Source: SMWD01 sp964629475
Lineage (GTDB): Bacteria > Pseudomonadota > Gammaproteobacteria > Steroidobacterales > GCA-2729495
NCBI GenBank assembly: GCA_964629475.1
Contig: CAZVQW010000014.1
Location: forward strand, 1 to 64,000
DNA: 64,000 bases
Reading direction: 5' to 3'
The position numbers were made by a program, and so were the translations under genes. Shown here one piece after another: positions 8,694-16,720 of the stretch. The notes under the pieces were generated by a model. The model searched no databases. It was not told where the DNA came from and saw only the letters and a list, made by a program, of their open reading frames with translations. The first letter of the stretch is position 1, and each line of letters begins with the position of its first letter.

Positions 8694-10502
8694 TCAACCC
8701 TGATTCAACAAGTAGATGACACTCGCCGCTTCCCCATTACGCCCTTCCATCGCCTTATGATTGGTTAACCAGTCAGGCGGTACCAGCTCAGGGTAATTGC
8801 CCAGCCCCAGAATGATGTCGGTTTTCCGATCGCCATTCACATCCGCAGCTTCGATCGAGGTCCAGACACCGAAGAATTCCCGGGCAAACGATTGCGGTAC
8901 GAACTGCAAATTTCCCTGGTTTTCAAGATAAATGAAGGTCTCCGGCTCGTCATAGCTCCATTGGGGAAACAGGGAAATCGCGGCAATATCCATATCACCA
9001 TCGTCGTCGAAATCATGTACGACAGACCGGATCGCCCCGTGCATACGATGGTAATACGCTTCCGAGAAGTTCAGATCACCATTGTTCTGCCATACGCGGA
9101 TCCCGTGCTGCGGCCGCGGTGCCGGCACGATGTTGATGAGGTGATTACCGGCCACGTTATCGCCATTCAGGACGACCAGATCCATATCGCCGTCACCGTC
9201 AAAATCGGCAGCTCTGAGACTGTTACCGCCCCAGGACGGTGTGTTTTCATCGAGTACATGCTTGGTAAAGGTTTCGTCGCCGTTATTGATATACAGCTGC
9301 AGTTCCTGCCTGCCCTGCGCTACAACGGTTGCGATATCCGGCCTGCCATCGTCATTGAAGTCCGCGATCGTACTGCCGATCATGCCGGAGTCCGTCGCGA
9401 CGGTCGATTCACGCAGGGCTCCGGGTAACATACCGGGAGGGATTTCGGCCGGAGCATCCGGCCAGATCTTGCTGTATTCCGGGGTCTGGTAGTAAATCGA
9501 TAACTCGCTGTTGGCGTCCTGGGCAACCCCGTCGCCGAAGGCATTGGCCACGATGTCATCGAGGCCGTCGCCATTCATATCGTGAGTATGGTGCTGCACA
9601 AATCGCTGCTTTCCGTTCACCAGCATGCGAACCCGCTTTTCATCGCCTTCGAATTCCCAATCGGAGATGCGTGCAATTCCGATCTTGCTCATCGGAAAGC
9701 GACCATGCTCAACCAGGCGCATGCCGGTCTCCGTCAGGGCCATATCGATGGCATCACTGGCCAGCTTCGTGGAGCCGATCCGTTTTCCGGTATCCAGATC
9801 GAATACGATCATGTCATCCCAGTCTTCAAAACCCTCACGGCGTTCACCGCCCCCGACCCAGTCATCAACCACCGTACGCCCGACGTAGAGTCGCCTGCGC
9901 TGGTCATCAACCAGGGTTGCCAGAACCAGCGCGTTCGGTTCGAGATCAAGATTCGGAAAGACCGGCTTGAAATCCCCGGCCAGCGGCGCTTTGGGTTCCT
10001 GCATTTCCATCTCAGGCCAGGAACGGGCGTTATCGACGAAATAGGCTCGCATGCGCAGCCACTCATCTTTCGTCATCAGCGGTTCGGACGGGATATATTG
10101 CTTGAACGGGTAGAGGTCCCGGAAATAGCCTTTGCTGTCGTACAGAAAATAACGTTTCGTATAGTCTTGTTCGGGTTCCATCTCCGGCGGTACGGGTTCC
10201 ATGCGCATATCGGCGAACTCATCGCCTTTCATGCCGACGTAGTTACCCATGTAGTGGAGCGCGAACAGCCAGTACTCCTTGGATAGATCGGTCGGCTCAG
10301 GAGCCAGATGGCAGCCGACACAATACAGATCGACAAGCTCTGCCACACTCCTTTCAGGCGTTGGCTTATCCTGCGCCGATGCAGGCTTATCTTTTTCGTT
10401 CGGCGAACCACAGCCAGCGACAATACCGGCAACGATGAAGGTTGTGACAATGGTTAGCGTTCTGAGCATTAAGGTGATGCTGTTTCGTACACCCGAGAAC
10501 AT
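8694..10502 (-). CDS. Lipoprotein with one c-type heme motif and FG-GAP/VCBS repeats
   Basis: About 602 residues from the ATG at 10502, which has GGGAGG eight bases upstream; the frame is open 15 codons further. A lipoprotein signal ends VAGIVAGC (Cys31). CVGCH at 61-65 is a single heme-c attachment motif close to the lipid anchor. The rest holds at least five Asp-rich repeats of the FG-GAP/VCBS type (DMNGDGLDDI, DFNDDGRPDI, DFDGDGDMDL, DFDDDGDMDI, DVNGDRKTDI), a calcium-binding beta-propeller pattern. It should sit in the outer membrane or periplasm. The union of a heme and a propeller hints at electron transfer to or from a bound partner, but its role is unknown to me. Confidence 0.82.
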   Translation of the reverse strand: MFSGVRNSITLMLRTLTIVTTFIVAGIVAGCGSPNEKDKPASAQDKPTPERSVAELVDLYCVGCHLAPEPTDLSKEYWLFALHYMGNYVGMKGDEFADMRMEPVPPEMEPEQDYTKRYFLYDSKGYFRDLYPFKQYIPSEPLMTKDEWLRMRAYFVDNARSWPEMEMQEPKAPLAGDFKPVFPNLDLEPNALVLATLVDDQRRRLYVGRTVVDDWVGGGERREGFEDWDDMIVFDLDTGKRIGSTKLASDAIDMALTETGMRLVEHGRFPMSKIGIARISDWEFEGDEKRVRMLVNGKQRFVQHHTHDMNGDGLDDIVANAFGDGVAQDANSELSIYYQTPEYSKIWPDAPAEIPPGMLPGALRESTVATDSGMIGSTIADFNDDGRPDIATVVAQGRQELQLYINNGDETFTKHVLDENTPSWGGNSLRAADFDGDGDMDLVVLNGDNVAGNHLINIVPAPRPQHGIRVWQNNGDLNFSEAYYHRMHGAIRSVVHDFDDDGDMDIAAISLFPQWSYDEPETFIYLENQGNLQFVPQSFAREFFGVWTSIEAADVNGDRKTDIILGLGNYPELVPPDWLTNHKAMEGRNGEAASVIYLLNQG

Positions 10503-10611
10503 GTATCGATCCTCCCATGCCATATCATTTTTGTGTTTCACCGCCACTGTGACGTGAACTTGTTTATAGCCCCGATTTCGAGTTCGGTAACTTTATCAAC
10601 ATTCGATGTTA

Positions 10612-10640
10612 AGCCCCTCGCCGCCAGGCGACGAGGGGCT
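10612..10640 (-). terminator. Diverged second copy of the receptor terminator
   Basis: AGCCCCTCG pairs with CGAGGGGCT. Read on the minus strand, its core CTCGTCGCCTGGCGGCGAG closely matches the core CTCGTCGCTTGGCGACGAG of the hairpin at 10768-10796, so the two hairpins appear to be copies. The T run is only weak here. Confidence 0.7.
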
Positions 10641-10670
10641 CTGTCAGGCTCCAGGTTTTATATCAACCAC

Positions 10671-10763
10671 TTAAAATGAAAACTTGACGTTTACCTCGTA
10701 ACGGTGCGGAGCGCGGAACGAAATCTCGATGCAATCGCACTTCACAATAAGGGAAATCGCCAC
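10671..10763 (-). pseudogene. Vestigial 3' end of a TonB-dependent receptor
   Basis: On the minus strand the bases encode CDCIEISFRAPHRYEVNVKFSF then TAA (stop 10671-10673). This aligns with the last residues of the neighbouring intact receptor, CGCNEVSYRAPRWYGVNAKFSF. About nine further codons upstream stay open but no longer align well, and the fragment is then lost in the preceding terminator hairpin. It has no start and no plug. Together with the copied hairpin it looks like the residue of a tandem receptor duplication, or of recombination between two receptor genes, that deleted most of one copy. Confidence 0.8.
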
Positions 10764-10767
10764 AAAA

Positions 10768-10796
10768 AATGTCTCGTCGCCAAGCGACGAGACATT
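10768..10796 (-). terminator. Intrinsic terminator of the receptor at 10832-13309
   Basis: A perfect 13-bp stem around loop TTG (minus strand) runs into six T (CATTTTTTG). It begins about 36 bases after the receptor stop codon and is a strong rho-independent terminator. Confidence 0.93.
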
Positions 10797-10831
10797 CTGT
10801 TCAACTCTGTTTTATTGCCACGGCAGTTTGT

Positions 10832-13309
10832 CTAGAAAGAGAACTTGGCATTAACTCCATACCAGCGCGGAGCTCGATATGAAACCTCGTTACAACCACA
10901 ACCCGTGGCGATATTAAATCCCTGGATACCCGCCCGTTCGTCTGTAGCGTTATTAATCTTGAGCCCGGCATACCAACGCTCATCAGCACTGGTCCAGCCC
11001 GCACCCAGATTTACCATCACATAGGAATCGAACTTGTCTGCATCGAAATTTCGCAGGTTATAGTAAAACTCATCTGAATAGCTGATGTCACCCATGACAT
11101 TAACCATCCCCTTCCACATCGGCCATTCATAACGCGCCATTGCTGTCACCTGCAACTCCGGAGCATAGGTTGGGTCGACATCACGTGTCTCGGCAGACCC
11201 GATGACGAGCGGAACATCCTTCACCGTTGCGTCAAACCAGCTAACACTCAACAAGCCATCAAACCCTTCAAACGGAGATGTCTGCAGCTCCAGCTCTATA
11301 CCCACGGTGTCAGCATCCGCATTAATCACAACACCGCCAATACCGGTGAACAGGAATGCCTGATAATCGCTGTAGTCATAGTAGAAAACAGATCCGTTCA
11401 GGCGAGTAGTGCCCTCAAACAGGGTGGCTTTAAAACCACCTTCGTAGCTCAGCAATTCTTCCTCATCATAAGGTATGCCGTCATTTCCCTGGGCAAATAA
11501 CAATGAAATATGAGAGCCGAGCAAAGGCGCATTGAAGCTTCCGGCTTTGACACCCCGGTTAACACCTGCGTAAAGCAGCAGATCATCATTAGGTGTGTAG
11601 TCTAGCTGTATTTTACCCGCCCATAAGTTATCCGATGAATCTGTGGTAATCGCGGTGCTGAGGCCATCCGGAAGTGGCGGCAGAAATTTTTCCCCCACGT
11701 GAATAGTGCGTGGATCAGTGCTGTCAAAATACAGGCCGGAATCCATGACAAAGTCTTTTTCTTCCCTCATCACCCGCAGGCCGGTGATCAGAGTAAGCTG
11801 GTCACTCAGATCAAATTCGTACTGACCAAACACCGAGTAGGAATCGGTCTCCAGCGTAGCATCGGTGCCAACATCCTGTGCGGGGCCGGCAACGCCACCC
11901 TGCGATATTTTCAGGCCATTATCCGATTCCGTGTCGATATTAAGGTAATAGAGCCCCAGTACCCAACGACTGTTATCGCCCTCACCGCTCAAACGTAGTT
12001 CCTGTGAAAAAGTCTGCGCGTCAACGCCGGCATAATTGGCAAGATAGTTGGCGGGAGCCGAGTCCACGTCGATGAAAATCAATTTCTCAAAGTCTTTGAA
12101 ATCCGAAACTGAAGTCAGCTTCATCGAATCACTCAGATCATATTCGACCTTCGCCATCAAGCCAGTGGTATCGATCTCTCCGGAATCTTCAAAGGCAAAG
12201 TCTCCGGAAGTTTTGAAATCATCACCGTCCGGATCAATATAACCAAAGAAATCCGCGCCGGCCGGCCGGCCTACGTCTATCAGGCCATCAGGACCAAAAG
12301 TGCCCGTTACATTATCGAAAAAATCATCGGTAACACCATTGTCGTCCTGATCCGATCCACAGTCCGTACCGTCGGCACAAATAGTTCGCCGGGTTTCATC
12401 AGGTGCAACATCGATCGTATTGGTCAACTCACCGTTGGCATTATAAATACCGATAGTTGGCTTCGACTGATAGGGCCCTGTAGCAACATCTGTCGTTACC
12501 AAATTCGCCGAGAGCGTCACGCTTAATGCCTCACTGGGTTCGAATAACAGCGTGCCACGCAAACCAAGGGTTTCATCGTCGCCCATATCAGCACCGGCAC
12601 CGACTCCGGGGGCCGCACCGGCTGCACTCAGCGGATACAGATTATCAAGATAGCCATCCTGATCGTTGTACATCACGGCAACCCGGCCGGCGACAGTCTT
12701 GCTCAACGGACCACCCACCGCACCTTCGAGCCGCCATTGATTCGCATCGGCAGAGGTATCGAATGACCCATAAGTCAGATCCAGAAAGCCTTCGGGACCG
12801 TCAAAGGTCGGCTTTCTGCTGACAAAATGAACCAGGCCACCGGTTGCATTGCGCCCGTAAAGCGTTCCCTGGGGGCCTTTCAAAATTTCCACGCGATCAA
12901 TATCAAACACTGCGAAGGATTGCCCCTGGGCGATAGCAATATATCCTTCATCAAGATAAACGGCATTCGGCGCTTCGATCACGTCGTTAAAATCATTCTG
13001 AGTAACACCACGAATGGAGAACTGGGTATTCTGACCAGCAATGTTTCCGCTGATATGAACGCCCGGTGAGAACGCGGCGATATCAAAACTGTCCTCGACA
13101 CCCAGGGCTCTCATCTGATCGCCGCTGAAAGCAGTGACCGCAATACCCACATCCTGGATATCCTGTTCGCGTTTCTGCGCGGTGACGGTGAGTTCATCGA
13201 GCACCGCAGCCTGGAGTGGTAGTGCCGTTAAGACGGCTATTACTCCGGCAATGGCGATGGCGAGGCTGCTACGAACGGATTGGCGTAGCGCGTGGCATAT
13301 GTTGGACAT
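10832..13309 (-). CDS. TonB-dependent receptor
   Basis: 825 residues. Signal peptide ending LPLQAA, a TonB-box region LDELTVTAQKREQ, plug signatures FSIRGVTQNDF and LKGPQGTLYGRNATGG, then a long barrel ending in KFSF. AGGGGG lies about 8 bases before the ATG. An Asp-rich extracellular segment (around GTDCGSDQDDNGVTDD) may bind calcium. It shares domain order and plug sequence with the receptor at 2746-5124 but is clearly divergent, so they probably take different ligands. It is divergent from the xdhC-like gene, with 271 bases of shared upstream region in which I see no clear operator. Confidence 0.95.
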   Translation of the reverse strand: MSNICHALRQSVRSSLAIAIAGVIAVLTALPLQAAVLDELTVTAQKREQDIQDVGIAVTAFSGDQMRALGVEDSFDIAAFSPGVHISGNIAGQNTQFSIRGVTQNDFNDVIEAPNAVYLDEGYIAIAQGQSFAVFDIDRVEILKGPQGTLYGRNATGGLVHFVSRKPTFDGPEGFLDLTYGSFDTSADANQWRLEGAVGGPLSKTVAGRVAVMYNDQDGYLDNLYPLSAAGAAPGVGAGADMGDDETLGLRGTLLFEPSEALSVTLSANLVTTDVATGPYQSKPTIGIYNANGELTNTIDVAPDETRRTICADGTDCGSDQDDNGVTDDFFDNVTGTFGPDGLIDVGRPAGADFFGYIDPDGDDFKTSGDFAFEDSGEIDTTGLMAKVEYDLSDSMKLTSVSDFKDFEKLIFIDVDSAPANYLANYAGVDAQTFSQELRLSGEGDNSRWVLGLYYLNIDTESDNGLKISQGGVAGPAQDVGTDATLETDSYSVFGQYEFDLSDQLTLITGLRVMREEKDFVMDSGLYFDSTDPRTIHVGEKFLPPLPDGLSTAITTDSSDNLWAGKIQLDYTPNDDLLLYAGVNRGVKAGSFNAPLLGSHISLLFAQGNDGIPYDEEELLSYEGGFKATLFEGTTRLNGSVFYYDYSDYQAFLFTGIGGVVINADADTVGIELELQTSPFEGFDGLLSVSWFDATVKDVPLVIGSAETRDVDPTYAPELQVTAMARYEWPMWKGMVNVMGDISYSDEFYYNLRNFDADKFDSYVMVNLGAGWTSADERWYAGLKINNATDERAGIQGFNIATGCGCNEVSYRAPRWYGVNAKFSF

Positions 13310-13580
13310 ACTAATCCCCCTGTATGTTGCTGATGCGAAATGTTGGCTTCAGACCACTGACCGTACATTATGTACAGCAAATAACGACATTACACAACAA
13401 GCAAAGAACTTGTCCGAATATCACGATTTCAGCCATTTTTCCGGATTTCAGTCGATGCATCGGGCCGGACCGATCGACAAGCCCGACAGGTGTTGTGCAG
13501 CTGCAACATCTATCGCCTGACAGTGGAAAACGGACTGGTTATTATCGAATGTCACAACGAGGTTCCGATATACAAATAGC

Positions 13581-14639
13581 ATGAGTACCCGACAAATCAT
13601 CGATACATTCAATCAGTGGCGCAGTGAACGGCGCTGCCTGGCGCTTGCGACCGTTTATCACACTGAAGGATCCACTTACAGCAAGGCAGGTCACCGTATT
13701 CTGATTGCAGATAATGGCGATTATCAGGGGCTTGTCAGCGGCGGTTGCCTTGAAGGTGACCTGGCTGAACATGCCGGTGAAGTTATTGCCGGCGGTGAAA
13801 CGAGGCGAGTGACCTATGACATGCGCGATGATGCGGATGAGTTATGGGGTCTCGGCATCGGCTGTAACGGACTTATCGAGGTCATACTGCAACGCCTGGA
13901 CCCTGTATCGAATTACGAACCCTATCAGACGATGGCAGGCTGCCTGCAAGGACGGTCACCGACAGTCTGCGCAACTATCATCGAAAGTGGCGATGAAAGA
14001 TTAACTGCCGGAACCACCCTGGTTGTGGGCGCTGACGGTGAAACCCTGTTACCGGCACAGACGGCGGAGTATTGCCTGCCTGTGCTGATCGAACACAGCA
14101 TGGAAACCGCGCAACAGGGCATAAACAGCCTGATCAAACACGAACTACCGAGCGGACAGCTGACCGTGCTGTACTCCCGGTTATTACCCCTGCCGAGAAT
14201 ACTGTTGCTGGGCGCAGGCCTGGATGCGATACCGGTCGTCAATATCGCAAATCAACTCGGCTGGCGAATCACCATCATGGATCATCGCGAGACTTATCTT
14301 ACGAAGGCCGGCTTCGACAAGCTGCCGAATGCGTTTCACATCGACCCGGAACAGCTCGCTGCGACGACCGACCTGGCGCAATTTTCCGCCGCAATCGTCA
14401 TGAGCCATCACCTGGCCACCGATCGCACTTACCTCAAACAACTTGCTCCCAGCAGCATTCCCTATGTCGGCGTACTCGGCCCGCGGGACCGCCGGAACCG
14501 GCTGGTAGAGGAGCTGGCCCGCGAAGGTATCGCGGGGCTGGAACGGACCAGAGGGCCGATCGGTCTCGATATCGGGGCCGACTGTGCCGAATCGATTGCC
14601 CTGTCCATACTGGCTGAGGCGTATCAAATGACAAAATAA
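13581..14639 (+). CDS. XdhC/CoxI-family molybdoenzyme maturation factor
   Basis: 352 residues in two domains. The N-terminal XdhC/CoxI domain has LVSGGCLEGDLAEH and GIGCNGLIEV; the C-terminal Rossmann domain begins at LLLGAGLDAIPV and includes PYVGVLGPRDRR. Family members bind molybdenum cofactor, help add the terminal sulfido ligand and insert the cofactor into xanthine-dehydrogenase-type apoenzymes. It starts 180 bases upstream of a molybdenum hydroxylase operon on the same strand, which fits that job. No enzyme activity is expected. Confidence 0.9.
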   Translation: MSTRQIIDTFNQWRSERRCLALATVYHTEGSTYSKAGHRILIADNGDYQGLVSGGCLEGDLAEHAGEVIAGGETRRVTYDMRDDADELWGLGIGCNGLIEVILQRLDPVSNYEPYQTMAGCLQGRSPTVCATIIESGDERLTAGTTLVVGADGETLLPAQTAEYCLPVLIEHSMETAQQGINSLIKHELPSGQLTVLYSRLLPLPRILLLGAGLDAIPVVNIANQLGWRITIMDHRETYLTKAGFDKLPNAFHIDPEQLAATTDLAQFSAAIVMSHHLATDRTYLKQLAPSSIPYVGVLGPRDRRNRLVEELAREGIAGLERTRGPIGLDIGADCAESIALSILAEAYQMTK

Positions 14640-14819
14640 CAAACGTTCGTAACTGCATGTTATCAAACGAACACGTCACACTGTACGATCACTCGATTTC
14701 CAGCTGACCCAATTCATCAAATCAACCGCTCGTTTCGCCCTTCCCGGCATAGCAAATCATGCTAGGCTCGAAGTTCAGCGGGGGTTGTTCCGCTCAGCTG
14801 ATCACTGGAGAACAACAAA

Positions 14820-15713
14820 ATGTATCCGGCGCCCTTTCACTACCATCGGGCCGATTCACTGCAAGGGGCAATTTCGCTGCTTCAGGAACTGGGCGATTCC
14901 GCCAGGGCGCTGGCCGGCGGGCAGACCCTGCTGGTCTGGATGAAACTGCGGTTCGATGAACCGCAACACCTGGTCGACCTCAGCCGGATACCCGGCCTGT
15001 CCGATATCAAACAGGAAGGAGATCAGATATGTATCGGGGCGCTGACCACGCACGCAGAGATTGCGACATCAACCCTTGCCAAGACGTTACCGAGTGTTCG
15101 CGATTGCGGATCGGGAATTGCAGATGCGCAGGTACGCAGTCGCGGGACCATCGGTGGTGCACTGGGTTCGGCGGACCCCAGTTGTGACTGGCCCACGCTA
15201 TTGCACACGCTCGACGCAGACCTCACCTGTATCGGGCCGGAAGGCATACGCACACTGCCGGTGTCTGAACTGGTCGAAGACATCTATACCTCCACACTGA
15301 AACCGGCCGAACTGATCACCGAAGTCCGGTTCAAACTGCCGCCTGCCAATAGCGGAGGTGCCTATTGCGCCTTCAAACGCTGCGCACCGGCCTACCCGAC
15401 GGCCTCCGTCGGTGTTCAACTCACACTGGATGGCGATGTCTGCAGCAATATCCGCATTGCATTGGGCTCGGCAGGCCTGACAACCATCACCAGCAAAGAG
15501 GCCGAGGATATCCTGCGCGGCAACCCGCTGACCGAAGCCGGCATAGACAAAGCCACGGAGGTCATCGTGGCGGCCGCGGAACCGGTGCCCGACCAGCGCG
15601 GTTCAGAAGATTTCAAACGGGCGGTGCTGCGAACCCTGGTCAAACGTGCCATGGATATCGCCGTACGACGCTGCCGCGGAGAAACCATCAAGGGACATCA
15701 CGAGTATGCCTGA
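14820..15713 (+). CDS. Molybdenum hydroxylase FAD subunit (CoxM/XdhB type)
   Basis: 297 residues. It shows the two FAD pyrophosphate contacts of the family: AGGQTLLVWMKLRF near residue 40 and TIGGALGSADPSCDWP near residue 115, then the C-terminal CO_deh_flav domain. A GGAG ribosome site precedes the ATG. It passes electrons from the 2Fe-2S subunit to an external acceptor. Its stop overlaps the 2Fe-2S gene by eight bases, so the subunits are coupled. Order FAD, FeS, CoxG-like, Mo differs slightly from the classical coxMSL. Confidence 0.93.
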   Translation: MYPAPFHYHRADSLQGAISLLQELGDSARALAGGQTLLVWMKLRFDEPQHLVDLSRIPGLSDIKQEGDQICIGALTTHAEIATSTLAKTLPSVRDCGSGIADAQVRSRGTIGGALGSADPSCDWPTLLHTLDADLTCIGPEGIRTLPVSELVEDIYTSTLKPAELITEVRFKLPPANSGGAYCAFKRCAPAYPTASVGVQLTLDGDVCSNIRIALGSAGLTTITSKEAEDILRGNPLTEAGIDKATEVIVAAAEPVPDQRGSEDFKRAVLRTLVKRAMDIAVRRCRGETIKGHHEYA

Positions 15714-16191
15714 CGCAATTGACAGGGTATCCATTCAGGTCACGATTAACGGACAGAGCTACGAGCGCGAGGTCGAACCGCGCCTGCTGCTGGTACAACT
15801 CATCCGGGAAGAATTGGGCCTGACCGGTACTCATATTGGCTGTGACGTAACCTATTGCGGTGCATGCACCGTGCTGATCGAGGGCAATCCGGTCAAGTCC
15901 TGCACGATGCTGGCGGTCCAGGCGGACCAGTGCGAGGTACTCACGGTAGAAGGCCTCGAGCAGGATGGTGAACTGCATCCGCTGCAAAAAGCTTTCTCCG
16001 AGAACCACGGCCTGCAGTGCGGTTACTGCACTCCCGGCATGCTGATGTCATCTATGGCGCTACTGGCGGAAAATCCGGACCCCAGCGCGGACGAAATCCG
16101 CAAGGGAATCAGCGGCAATCTCTGTCGGTGTACCGGTTACAACAACATCATCAAATCTGTTCAGGCCGCGGCCAAAGAGATGGCCGGATGA
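15706..16191 (+). CDS. Molybdenum hydroxylase 2Fe-2S subunit (CoxS type)
   Basis: 161 residues from the ATG at 15706, which overlaps the previous stop; the open frame reaches 20 codons further back, but inside the FAD gene. The plant-type ferredoxin domain has the GCDVTYCGACTVLIEG cysteines, and the C-terminal helical domain has QCGYCTPGM and GNLCRCTGYNNI, giving the two 2Fe-2S clusters that link the molybdenum site to FAD. Length is normal for the family (150-170). It is a cytoplasmic subunit. Confidence 0.95.
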   Translation: MPDAIDRVSIQVTINGQSYEREVEPRLLLVQLIREELGLTGTHIGCDVTYCGACTVLIEGNPVKSCTMLAVQADQCEVLTVEGLEQDGELHPLQKAFSENHGLQCGYCTPGMLMSSMALLAENPDPSADEIRKGISGNLCRCTGYNNIIKSVQAAAKEMAG

Positions 16192-16217
16192 ATGCAACCT
16201 AAAAGAGGACTGAAGCT

Positions 16218-16685
16218 GTGGCGATAGTGTTTGAAGGTGAATTTGAAGTACCCCGCTCCCGCGAGGAAACATTCTCTTTCCTGTCTGATACACAAAAATT
16301 TGCACCGTGTCTGCCTACGTTCGAATCACTGGAAATGGAAGAGGACGGGTCGGCTACTGTCAAAATCAAAATCGGTATCGGCAAGGTTCGGGGCATTGCG
16401 ACGATCAACCTGGTGCTTGAGGAAAGTGAAGATCCAACCCGGGCACAATACAGCGGCAAGGGTTCGGTAATGGGCAGCGCCTTTAATATCATCTCCGGTT
16501 TCGATCTCGAAGAAATCGACGGCGGCACAATGGTCAAATGGAGCGGTGAACTAAAAATGTTCGGCAAACTCGTTGCCCTGGCCGGCGGACTGATCAAGCC
16601 GATCGCGAAAAAGGACATCAAACGACTGATTGAAGCGCTCCAAGCAGCGCTGGATCCGGAACAGGCCGGGCAAGCCAGCGGATAG
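16218..16685 (+). CDS. CoxG-like SRPBCC protein
   Basis: 155 residues, GTG start with AGAGGA eight bases upstream. The sequence fits the carbon monoxide dehydrogenase subunit G family: an N-terminal GEFEVPRSREETFSFLSD start of an SRPBCC fold, a conserved middle with GKGSVMGSAFNI, and a C-terminal helix of the helix-grip fold. In CO-oxidising bacteria CoxG helps anchor the enzyme to the membrane. Here it sits between the FeS and Mo subunit genes, so it probably serves this enzyme. It has no transmembrane segment. Confidence 0.85.
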   Translation: MAIVFEGEFEVPRSREETFSFLSDTQKFAPCLPTFESLEMEEDGSATVKIKIGIGKVRGIATINLVLEESEDPTRAQYSGKGSVMGSAFNIISGFDLEEIDGGTMVKWSGELKMFGKLVALAGGLIKPIAKKDIKRLIEALQAALDPEQAGQASG

Positions 16686-16720
16686 GCAGCAAGCCTGTTG
16701 CTGCATCCAAGGAAATTACT

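Noticed and set aside
10671..10763. Short real peptide gene
   Set aside because: It aligns with the C-terminus of the adjacent receptor and has no start codon with a ribosome site.
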